A program made the translations under genes and the position numbers. From Rhizophagus clarus (lineage: Eukaryota; Glomeromycota; Glomeromycetes; Glomerales; Glomeraceae), in NCBI GenBank assembly GCA_015698045.1, contig BLAL01000028.1, positions 124,001 to 188,000 on the forward strand: DNA of 64,000 nt, written 5' to 3'. The notes beneath the pieces are model-generated. The model was not told the DNA's origin, made no database searches, and worked only from the letters and a program-made list of their open reading frames with translations. Each line of letters starts with the position of its first letter. Position 1 is the stretch's first letter. Below are positions 11,591-21,970 of the stretch, in pieces.

Positions 11591-11659
11591 CTTTTTTTAT
11601 ATATAATTATTATCATTACTAGTTACATTAAAGTTTGTACTTTGATAAACAGTATTTAA

Positions 11660-12390
11660 ATAAATAAAGTCATAATTTAATATATAAATAAATTTTATTA
11701 TTTTTGTAGTCAGATTAATTATTTAACGGAAATTTTCAAATAAAAATTAGCCGATCATTAGATTCTTTACATGCGTAATATTGTAAATTTTAGCCAATCA
11801 AATTTTATAAATTAATTATGAGTGAAATCACCCAGGGTAAAATTTTTTATATATATAAATCACCTGAATTTTAGAAATTATTTACAGGTGAAATTACCTG
11901 GATGATTTCACTTAGGGAGCAAATTAGCAAGATTATAAATAAATTTAAAATTAATTTTTTTTTTTAGATTTTTTTTTTTACTTTATAATATAATAGAATT
12001 ATAATATTTATATATATTATTAAAAATATTAATTAAACATTATATAATTTAATTTTAATTAATATTATATAATTTTATTTAAAAGTAATATATTATTATA
12101 ATAATAAATCAATTTACTTTTATATATTTATATATATAATGCTTATTTTTTTATTTTATAATTTTTTTTTAATTAAAAATAAGTTTTTAAAAAATTTAAA
12201 TTTACAAAAAATCAGAAAATTATGAATTTAAATTAAAGTTTATAATATATTAATTTAATAAAAAAATTTATATATATATATTTTTTAATTTTTATTTATG
12301 AAAAATTACAATTTTTAAAACTTATAATTAAAAAAAAAATTATTTAATAAATCAATTGAAAGGTATATTTTTTTTAAGGATAAGTCTAAT
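11660..12390. other. AT-rich spacer
   Basis: Gene-free A/T DNA between the pyrimidine block and the MITE-like element. It includes the right-hand AATCACC/GGTGAAATTACC motifs at 11818-11925. Nothing else is recognised. Confidence 0.5.
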
Positions 12391-12763
12391 TGCAACATCC
12401 TGTTACAAATATTATTTGTAACAACCAAATTGGCGCATTTTTATTGGCCAGTTCAGATCACGTAACATTACACAAATCCAAAAAAGGAAATTTTTGTTTC
12501 CAGAAAAAATGGAGAATTTTATTATATAAGGTTACATAAACTTCCAAAAAAGGAAATTTCTTTGCCGATCACTTGGTAGAAAAAGGGTTTTTGTTAAATA
12601 AGTCAAAAATGACATTCAAAATCATCTTTGTCATTCTAAGTAAACTTGCTTAGGAGGCAAAAATACATTTATTATAATATTTTTAAAAGTTTATTTATTA
12701 TAAACTTTTTTATAATTTTTTTTTTAAGGTTGTTACAAATAATATTTGTAACAGGTTGTTACA
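12391..12763. mobile_element. MITE-like non-autonomous element
   Basis: A 373-bp segment bounded by 36-bp terminal inverted repeats: 12391-12426 against 12728-12763. The inner 26 bp match perfectly (TGTTACAAATATTATTTGTA plus ACAACC) and the outer 10 bp differ at two positions. Each terminal repeat itself contains a palindrome, GTTACAAAT-ATT-ATTTGTAAC. The interior has no transposase; it holds two related segments around CCAAAAAAGGAAATTT at about 12478 and 12543. A possible 3-bp target duplication AAT flanks both ends, too short to rely on. The superfamily is not assigned. Confidence 0.75.
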
Positions 12764-13819
12764 AATACATTTATTCTTTTTTTAATATATTATTGTTTTT
12801 TATTATAAATACTAATATAACTGATTTTTAAAATTCTATATGCAAAATAAATTTTTTTAAGATTATTATTTTGCTTAAATTTTTTAATGGAATTTAAAAA
12901 TAATTGTAAGATAAGAAAATTAGATAGAAGGTTAAAATTTTATATGCATAATACTTGTATACTTTAATAATAAATTAAATCATTTTGATCACTGGTCATT
13001 TATTTATTGTGTTTTTTTTGTAATTCCAATTACTTTTGCCAGAATTGTATATTTATTTATTTATTTATTTATAAAATATTCCTCTTTATGGAAAATTATC
13101 TTTTACTTTCCCTTATCTGTTATATTTTTATAATTGATAGTTAATAATCAGTTGGTCTGGCATAATATTAATATTAAAAAATTAATGTAAATTCTTGTTA
13201 AAATCTTGAAACTAATAAAAAACCCGCCTATATATATATTGTACGGTATATAACAATTAACAAACCCTTCAGTAGTCAATCCTTACGTAATCTTTCGAAT
13301 AATAAAAATTTATTTTAAATAACGCGAAATATCATTATTAAAGCATATAAACGTGTCAGTTTCTTTAATTTTTGTTTTTGAAGGTTAAACTGTAACACGG
13401 GACGGAAACTTCTTGTAAAATATATATTAAAAACCATAAATGGGAACGAATAAAAATCACATTCATTTTTCGGAGTTGGTTATCCCCGTAGATTCGCTTT
13501 TAGTAGTCCGCAGTTCAATTTAGTCCCAATTTAGAAATCTAAATGACAATAGCAATTACTTAAACATCAATAAATTGATTCGGGAATCTTTAACTGAATT
13601 TGTGCACAATTGTTTTTGTCTCCCACCTTTCACAAGTTTGTACGAAACCTGTTTCTTTTGCTACTATACGCGTAATTTTACGACTTGGTAATTTTTTATC
13701 GGTTCTTTATAATCATAATATACTCATAATATACTCATAATTTACTCATATTTACGCGTTAAAACTTTGACTAACCTTTTAAACTTTTACCCGTTTTGTC
13801 AGCAAAATATATAGACGAA
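12764..13819. other. Spacer and presumed promoter of the Nse4 gene
   Basis: AT-rich DNA with no gene. Sequence complexity and GC content rise after about 13,200, marking the change from the repeat-rich to the gene-rich compartment. Three near-identical TACTCATAAT(A/T) repeats lie at about 13,720-13,750, close to the Nse4 start; they may belong to its promoter or 5' leader. Confidence 0.4.
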
Positions 13820-15344
13820 ATGACTTCTCCAGATCTACAAACTAAATTTAATGACTCAGATAAAGAAAACGCTATGGATAACTTATATGAAGAACAAGAG
13901 ACTGAAGATTCAATTGTATACTCTGCAAAACTCGACGAATTTCTTGGGTGTAAAACATATAATCCGGATCAGAGCAAAGACGAGAAACGTTGGTTACGAA
14001 GAGAGTACAGAAATCTTATAAATACTACAGAAGGTAAAATATTAATATCATAAAATTGCGTCAACTTAAAAATATGATAATAATTAATGAGATATCGCGC
14101 TCTTTATATTTTTTTTTGCGATTTTTATTATTGTTTTTACAGAGAATAGACTTGAGTACTTAAGACCTGAGTCGGAAGGTCTCATACAAAATATTGCGAA
14201 AGCAAACAGCTTAAATAAAAAAGGTATATTAATATTGTAAAATGTATATGTATCCTATGTTATGATTTACGATATATTAACAAAATCTTTCAACTGAAAC
14301 AGTAAAAAATCCTCATGAGGCAACACTAGATGCGCGTCTTTTGGTGATGACTTGTAATTTGGGAGTTCAGAGAGCTCGTCGTATGAAATTAGACAATAAT
14401 TCTTTTGACATTGATAGTTATATATCAAAATTGATTACATTTATGGGAGGTAGACAAATGGATAATGATAGCGATGAGCACTTGGAATTGAATTGGGAGA
14501 CCGTTGGAAAATTAGCCTCTCGATTCACAAGTCGAGTACCGACAAGTGATTTTATGTGAGTAAATTGGCGAATATCTACGATGATTTTAATAGAAATGAA
14601 CATCGAACATTTCACTATTTGTATAGGCTCGGACCTCTTTCTATTGAAACAAAGGAACGCGAAAAAAAAATACGACATTCTTTGAATAAAGATAAAAATT
14701 TCCTAAAAGAACCCGAACAGGTAGACAACCATGATTTAAGAGGAATCTTTTTATAATATCTTTCTTAATATTGTATTATCTTTTCAAATAGTTAAAAGAA
14801 AAGGACATCGAAAGGCAAGAAAATGAGACGACGAGAAATGTCAAAATGGTTTTTGACATTTTAGGAGAAAGACAGCCGATAAATTTCTTTGAATTTATCA
14901 TTAATCCTGAATCATTTGGTCAAACTGTCGAAAATCTATTTTATTTATCGTTTTTGATACGTGACGGTAAAGTAAGCATAGACGATGATTCTGGACAGCC
15001 AATTCTTAGTAAGTGTAATGTTTAAAGGGAGTTTTATTATTAACTGAAAATATTTAATTAATTATATAATTTAATTAATTAGCATTATGTCAACCACCAA
15101 CCGCTGAAGATTACGCGGAAGGTTTGATTAAAAAGCAATTGGTGATGGAAATTGACATGAATATGTGGCAGGTAATTAATTTTATAGCTGTTCTATTGAG
15201 AATTCTATTAGAAATACGGCCACCTTTTTTTAATAATAATAATTATTATTTTAAAAGGAACTTATTGAAGTTTATGAAATTAATGAGTCAATTATTCCAA
15301 CACGAATCAGCCAAAAACAAACCAATGGAAAATGGTTAGGGTAA
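13820..15344 (+). CDS. NSE4: Nse4, kleisin subunit of the SMC5-SMC6 complex
   Basis: Seven exons: 13820-14033, 14143-14223, 14303-14555, 14627-14720, 14792-15008, 15083-15171, 15258-15344; all junctions are GT-AG and the joined frame is 345 codons including the stop. The start is the ATG at 13820 because the open frame further upstream begins only with TTG. The N-terminal half has the kleisin-like part (DEKRWLRREYRNLI, later LLVMTCNLGVQRARRMK). The C-terminal Nse4 signature is very clear: INFFEFIINPESFGQTVENL followed by FYLSFLIRDGKV. In the family this protein bridges the Smc5 and Smc6 heads together with Nse1 and Nse3 in DNA repair and replication-fork maintenance. The length of 344 residues suits the family. 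It is convergent with the biotin synthase gene. Confidence 0.95.
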
Positions 15345-16258
15345 AGGATATACAATAAGTTCGGAATTAAAAGAGGCATATACCGTTGCATTCAAAATTT
15401 ATCTTTGCACGATCTAAATATAAATATAAGGATTTTCGTCTTAAATTTAAGGTAAGATTAGTCTTTATATCGTTGGTTCTTGTAAATATGCTAGGTGAGA
15501 CAAACTTATGTTATAATAAACAATTACATTTAAAATTACAAACTATATAACAAATTTGCAATGAACTTATCTAATAGAAAATCGTTACTGTAATAATTAG
15601 TTTCTTACAAAGAATATCATATATATATATATATATATTATCCGGCCATTCAGATTCAGATTATTCTATCTTAGTATATTATACAAAAAAAAAAGCAAAA
15701 AATTAGATTTAATAAATTTAATTTATCTTATTACTCCTCTACCATTTGAACACCAAAAAAAAAAATGAAAAATTCAATATGTGAATCGGTTACGTAAATT
15801 TCATTAGATTTTAACTTTAACGTACAGTATTTTATTAATATCTCAACGGAATTTCGAAAGGGTCTAATGTAAGAATTAAATGATTTATTTCGATTTTTTG
15901 CAAATGATTTCGATTATTTATTTTTTTAATTATTTACTTGATAATGACCAAGTTAAATCAGTTGAATTCGTTCTGAAAAAAAACGTATCCGTACAAGAAT
16001 TTTTATGATGAGAATCCACATTTGTGTATTTCATATTAAAATTAACAAAAATTGATAAATAAAAAAACTCCATAGTAAGCATTCTTTAAAATGAACAGCT
16101 TTTTTTTTATAATTATTATTATTATTAAAAAAACCATTACTAATTAAATAAATAATATAAATGATTCAATTTCACACATTTTACAATTTGTGTTAAATAA
16201 ATCAATTTCATACATTTTATGTAAAATACTTATTAATAAATAATGTACTACAATAAAA
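15345..16258. other. Convergent intergenic region
   Basis: Contains the 3' ends of Nse4 (plus) and biotin synthase (minus). An AT dinucleotide microsatellite lies at about 15,620-15,640. No gene or structured RNA is seen. Confidence 0.5.
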
Positions 16259-17965
16259 TTATAAAATATTTTGTATCTGTTTTTCTTGAACTTCGTCAAT
16301 TTTAATTTTATTAGAAGGTGAAGTACCTTGATCAAAATTTGGAGGTTTAGGAATAAGACCTTTAAACATTAAGAAAATCCAGTTAATATGAATTTAATAA
16401 AAAATAAACAATAATAACAATTTATTTACCAAGTGTTTTAAACATTTCCTGATCAGCATTAAAATCATTATTGTCAGTTGTTAATAATTTATCACCAGTA
16501 AAAATAGAGTTTGCACCAGCAAAGAAACATAAAGCCTATTAAATAATGAGATAAAAAGCAATTAATAATATAAAAGGCAATTATTATAATTCATAAATAA
16601 TTCAAAATAGTTACTTGTTCAGGTTGAGAAAATCGTATTCGACCAGCTGATAATCTAACCATTGATTTTGGCATGACTATACGGGCTGTTGAAATCATAC
16701 GGACCATTTCCCAAATTGATACGGGCTAAAATTATTAAAAGATTTAATTAGTCAAGAAATAAAAAAAAACAAATCATCAAATTGAATATAAGAAATCTAT
16801 ATATTTACCTCTTGTTTCTCCAAAGGTGTACCTTCTACTTGTACAAGAGCGTTAATAGGAACACTTTCAGGATGTTGTGGCATTGTTGCTAAAGTATGTA
16901 ACATCCCAACACGATCCTCAGGAGTTTCGCCTAATCCAATAATACCACCAGAACATACAGATATACCAGCTTCACGAACATTTGAAATTGTTTCAAGACG
17001 TTCATCATATGTTCTTGTGGTAATTATTTTTGGATAATACTCCCGTGAAGTATCCAAATTATGATTATAAGCCGTTAAACCAGCTTCCTTTAATGCTTTT
17101 GCTTGCGATTCATCCAACATTCCTAATGTACAACAAACTTCCATGTCCATAGATCTATTACATAGAACAGAAATTTTCAACCAATATTTTCGATATTCGC
17201 AGAAGATAAATCTTTACGCGTTTGACACCTTTTTTAATGTACCTGATCTCTTTTACATAACCCAAGATTTTGTTGAAATTGCTTTTCCTACCGTTAAGAT
17301 CTCTCCACGCGGCTCCCATGCAAAATCTATTCAGCCCATGTATAAAAGTTATTTCAATAAATGTTATACATTCTAATTAACAACTCGTATTAAAAAAAAG
17401 CATAACGGAGGTCACCTAGTACTGCCAGCTTCCTTTGCTTTCCTGGCAGCTACAAGCACTTCATCATTGTCTAATAACTTAGACGCTTTTACCGGAGTTT
17501 TATATTTTGAAGATTGTGGACAATAGGAACAATCTTCTGAACATCCTCCTGTTTTTATACTTAATAAAGTACATTGTTGTACAGCAAGCGGATCAAAATT
17601 CTCGCGGTGTACTTTGGCCTTTATTTAAAATTATGTTAAATTTCTTTATTTAAATATTTTGGAAAAACAAGGAGACCTTCGATTCTTGCGGAAATTCCGA
17701 AATTCACGAGAAATTCCGCGGAATTTTATCACAAGATTTTACTTACACCAAAATATAAAAGATCCATTATAGGTGAATCGTAAATTGATTTTATTTCTTT
17801 TTTAGTCCAGTCATTTCTCATATGTCCAGAAGCAAACAAACCAGCTGCTGAAAGTGGTCTTGTATAAGTTGGTGTTGCTGTAGCTAACTCGCGAACTGGA
17901 GTTATTGATAAAAGTTTAACCGATACTAACTTATTGTTCTTTGGGGATAATAATCGGAATGCCAT
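16259..17965 (-). CDS. BIO2: Biotin synthase (radical SAM), mitochondrial
   Basis: Seven exons on the minus strand: 17965-17747, 17618-17416, 17326-17243, 17154-16809, 16725-16615, 16535-16430, 16359-16259; 390 codons with stop. The first about 40 residues ([20 protein letters not shown], then a Ser/Thr/Pro-rich stretch) look like a mitochondrial presequence. The radical SAM cluster motif CxxxCxxC is Cys99, Cys103 and Cys106 ([12 protein letters not shown]). Further family landmarks are [45 protein letters not shown] and RLSAGR. The enzyme inserts sulphur into dethiobiotin, using a [2Fe-2S] cluster as sulphur donor, in the last step of biotin synthesis. It is divergent from Cox11 across 338 bp. 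An open frame through exon 4 can be read further upstream than the true exon; the homology and the TAG acceptor at 17155-17157 fix the junction. Confidence 0.97.
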
Positions 17966-18303
17966 AATTAACGACTCAGCTCGATTTTTTTTGTGTTTTT
18001 TGAGGAGAGGGAAATCTTCGAGGTTTTATATGTTTTCTAACTTGCATATCAGTAACACATCTTATATTAGCATATTTAAATTTTCAGATCTGATCTGCAG
18101 ATCCTTCCTTTATAATCTTCTTAGTCTTTATAAATCGCACGATTTTTAGTAAATTTCTGTTCGGTTCATAAAATTGATCAACTATTTAATTTTTAATCAC
18201 TAGACTAAAAAAAAAATTCTGATTTTCGAACGGAAGCACTAATAATTCGATATATTACCTCCTCAACATATTTGTCACGAAAAAAAAAAAAAAAACATAG
18301 ATA
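17966..18303. promoter_or_regulatory. Shared divergent promoter region of BIO2 and COX11
   Basis: 338 bp lie between the two start codons, both for proteins expected in mitochondria. It includes an A-run at about 18,280-18,295. I see no clear TATA box or binding-site motif, so the regulatory role is inferred from layout only. Confidence 0.45.
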
Positions 18304-19268
18304 ATGAAATTATGGTGTTTTAAAGTTCAAAGAGATATGCATCCTCGATTTTATTATATTATACCTCGATTTTATATATCGGTATGTGACTTTGATTAAA
18401 TATTTAGATTTTTATTAAAAAATATATTATTTTATGATTTAAAATTTTTTCCCCTTTAGAATTTTTATAAATTAAATTCAAATAAATCTATAATTTCAAT
18501 CCGAGAATTATTGATAAAAAATGGATCAAATCGATTCACTAGTACAAATATACAAAAATCGACCACATCTAATGCACGTAGTAAACCCTCGAATCCTTAT
18601 CAAAAACGTATAGATAGAAACAAATCTTTTCTCATGTATACAACAGCCTTACTGATTTGTGGTATAGGTTTTACTTATGCTTCAGTCCCTTTATACAGAA
18701 TGTTTTGTCAAACAACAGGATTTAGTGGGACTCCTATAACGAATAGTTCAAAGTTTAGTCCTGAAAGACTTGTACCAGCAAAAGAATCACGTAGAATTAG
18801 AGTACATTTCAATGCAGATACTTCACTTGCTCTTGATTGGAGTTTTATTCCTCAACAGCGTGAAGTTTATGTTTTGCCTGGTGAAACTGCTTTGGCTTTT
18901 TATACAGCAAAAAATAAATCAGATCAAGATATTATTGGGTTAGCTACTTATAATGTAACTCCTAATAAAGCTGGTCAATATTTTAATAAGATACAATGTT
19001 TTTGTTTTGAAGAACAAAAATTACAAGCAGGGGAAGCTGTAGACATGCCAGTTTTCTTTTTTATAGATCCAGAATTTACTGAGGATCCTTCAATGAGAGA
19101 TGTTGATACAATAACATTATCTTACACATTTTTCAAGGTAAGATAAGATACATTGAATCGTTTTTTTAATTATTTACGAAATCATCGATGACCATTATAA
19201 TATATTTCTCCCCTATTTAGGCAAAATATGATAATAATGGAACGTTAATACCGGTACCAACGATATAG
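18304..19268 (+). CDS. COX11: Cox11, copper chaperone for cytochrome c oxidase assembly
   Basis: Three exons: 18304-18381, 18460-19137, 19221-19268; 268 codons with stop. The large middle exon has no usable in-frame ATG near its 5' end, so the first exon (MKLWCFKVQRDMHPRF...) is needed; its GTATGT donor and the CCCCTTTAG acceptor keep frame. This N-terminus is basic and suits a mitochondrial presequence. A single membrane segment lies at about residues 82-100 (LMYTTALLICGIGFTYASVP), after which the soluble domain faces the intermembrane space. The copper-binding CFCF motif is at about residues 206-209 (NKIQCFCFEEQ). In the family Cox11 delivers copper to the CuB site of Cox1. The gene ends 164 bp before the convergent Imp4 stop. 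Confidence 0.96.
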
Positions 19269-19432
19269 ATTAATTAATTTATTATGACTTATGATTTAAA
19301 TATTGTCTTGTTATTAAATACTGCCATGAAACAATCCTTTAATTTTATATAAACTTCTGATGTACAATTGTATGGTTCTTTCTCTTTATAATGACTTCAT
19401 CAATTACTTTCAAGAACAGTAATGAAAAATGT

Positions 19433-20861
19433 TCATAAGTGGTCCCGTTTTCTTGCTGTGCGCTGATAAGGCCGTAACACCCATTCAGTATCAGCATCTT
19501 TCAAATCGACAGTTCCCAACTTGATTTCGTAAACTAAAATAAAAAGAAATAAATTCATATTGAAATTACGAAATAAGATAACAAAAATACCCACCTCGCA
19601 TTTCAAATCGTGGACCGACTTCAACCAATTGTACTTCTTTATTATTTATTTTTGCATACACGTTGTGTCTAAAGATGAAAAAAATATTTGAATTTACTTG
19701 ATTTTCTAAAACGTTAAATTGTAAAATTGTTTTCTTGTTTACCGGAATGATATATAATCACTATCATTTGCAAAGGTCATTACACGTTTACTATCTTCTC
19801 TAGGAACTGGGAATAAATACTTAAGAATGCTCATTACCTACAGAATGGAAATTTATTGTTTTTGTAATTTAAAGTAAAATAACGCTCGTATTTATTATAT
19901 CCTTACCCGTCGACCTAGATTGGAATTAAAATTATGAAATATTAAATGTGGGAATGCTTCTGAAACTGTGCCTTCATCTTGAATATCATGTCGAAGTACG
20001 ACATTATGTAATGAAAAAAAAGCTGTAGGTCCATAGGGAAAATGACACACAATCAATCCATCTAAAATGGGAATTGATATTTAATAACAAATTCTTTTGA
20101 AAAAACATATAAATATGTATGTGTTATTATTTTTACCCGGTTCACCACGATGTTCGTGTAATATTATTAAATCAGTAACATCATTGGCTCTACATGCATC
20201 AACCAAGTCTTTTACTATATAACTACCACGATTTATACGTTGTGAATTAGGAAAGACTAAACGAATCTCCTTTTAACAGGTGTAAAAAGTGGGGTTATTT
20301 AGTGTAATCTCAGTGTAAAAATCGTATCTTATAAATTACCTTTGCAAATTGAGAAAGTCTACTACTTGGATCACGTGAGGTTGTTATCAGAATTTTTGGA
20401 TCATATATTCCAGCGTTTGCGTATTCGTCATCAATATGTGTAGTTGGTTCTTGTAATATTTTTAAAGAAACAGATAAATAAATTTGATAATGGTTGAATT
20501 AGAATTTCAATTACACATTATTATACCAGGTACCAGGTTGCGCTTCATCAAAATTTAAGTCTCTTTGAAGCTTTGTAGCTTCCGCACGCAATTCGGTCGG
20601 TATAGGTTTTCCCTCTGATAAAGTATGAATTGAATCAATGAATTAAATTTATTATAATTTATTAAAATTATGAAACACCTTCTGTTTACCTCGAACAGCT
20701 TCTTTGATTTTTTGTTTTCTTTCATAAATTTGTTTTTCCTTGGTCTCTAAGGACTTCCTGTATAAGTACTCTCGACGAAGTCGTGTCTGTCTACGAATCT
20801 AATAAATAGTTAAAATAAATTGTTCAAATAAGAAAGTGAAAAGAGGAGAATATAATACCAT
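19433..20861 (-). CDS. IMP4: Imp4, Brix-domain U3 snoRNP protein
   Basis: Nine exons on the minus strand: 20861-20859, 20798-20690, 20614-20534, 20449-20340, 20269-20137, 20061-19907, 19837-19743, 19668-19595, 19533-19433; 287 codons with stop. The position of the 20137 boundary was set by frame and may be off by one base. The first exon is the ATG alone; exon 2 then continues [20 protein letters not shown], the conserved Imp4 N-terminus. The Brix domain spans roughly residues 85-260 ([76 protein letters not shown]). Imp4 acts with Imp3 and Mpp10 in the small-subunit processome during early 18S rRNA cleavage in the nucleolus. It is divergent from the next gene with only 104 bp between starts. 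Confidence 0.97.
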
Positions 20862-20965
20862 ATCTGAAAATCTGAAACTGATAATTCTTTTTTTTTTCGA
20901 TCCCTTTTTATACAAAATTTTCCGATTTTTGTTGATCTTTTTTTTTTCTTGCTTTTTTTTAAATT

Positions 20966-21685
20966 ATGACTAGAATATCAACAAATAGTAAAAAAAAAAG
21001 TGGTCAAAAACATCAAAATACTTTTGCTTTCCAATCGAATAAAAATTCTAAAAAGACAAAATATATTAATTCTTTACCTATAAATGGACTGTAAGTAAGA
21101 AAAAAAAAAATCATTTATAAATTTTTAATTAAGGATAAATATATATTTTAGTTGTCAAAAATGCAAAGAAGTTATTGAATGGCGTAAAAAATATAAAAAA
21201 TATAAACCTTTGACGGCCTTGAAACGTTGGTAATTTTTTTTTTTTCATAAAGTAAAAATTTTTGACGAAATATTTAGATTTAATTGAATTTTTATTTATT
21301 AGTGTAAGTTGTAACGAAAAGGCTGTGAAAGAAGCTTATCATATCTTGTGTAGTAAGTGTGCCACAGATAAAAAAGTATGCGCAAAATGTCAAGAATCTG
21401 CAGAGATAGTATCAAGGTCAGTAAAATAATTATTACAAGAATAAAGATTATAATGTTAATCTTATTATTATTTTTTTTTTTTTTTGTAGTAATGCTAAAA
21501 GTGATAAGGAGTTATTGAATGAACAACAAGAACGGGAAAAAGTGTTAGCTTCATTGCCAGAACGTAAGAGAAGAACATATCTTCGCCAATTAGAACGTGG
21601 TAAAGCGCCTCCCTTAAGTCTCGTTCAAGATTTGGACGAATTAGATGATTTTTCAGATGAAAGTGATGAAAGTGATAAAAATTGA
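20966..21685 (+). CDS. C9orf85-like small zinc-ribbon protein
   Basis: Four exons: 20966-21090, 21152-21229, 21303-21416, 21490-21685; 171 codons with stop. The N-terminus has the conserved basic KKSGQKHQNTFAFQSNKN, then four CxxC pairs: CQKC, the split CVSC, CSKC and CAKC, with EVIEWRKKYKKYKPLTALKR between the first two. The C-terminal part is charged and ends in an acidic DELDDFSDESDESD tail. This arrangement matches the eukaryotic C9orf85 family (DUF2039), whose function is not known; zinc binding is inferred from the cysteines. It is convergent with the downstream minus-strand gene, 285 bp apart. Confidence 0.85.
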
Positions 21686-21970
21686 CCAAATATATTTAAT
21701 TGTGAATTTCATTCAATACATTCAATAAAATTTGTTTAAGTATTAAAATTGAAATTGTTTTCTTGTCCTTGTTTTTTTTTTACATAAAAGTCAATAACAA
21801 TGAACAGTAAAGAACCCAAATTTATGTGAATAAATATATCGTAATAAAAAAAAAAGTATTATACTGAGAAAAAATATATAAAGCTAACACTAAAAAAATA
21901 TACCAAGAAATATGTTACAATATTCTTATATGAAAGAAGAAAATTCCTATATAAAAAATTCATTACATTC

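Noticed and set aside
10164..11659. Several long plus-strand open frames rich in Phe, Ser and Leu
   Set aside because: They are by-products of pyrimidine-only DNA, overlap in several frames and have no start context, domain or splice logic.
17143..17376. Plus-strand frame across BIO2 exons 3 and 4
   Set aside because: Antisense to exons whose minus-strand product is unmistakable.
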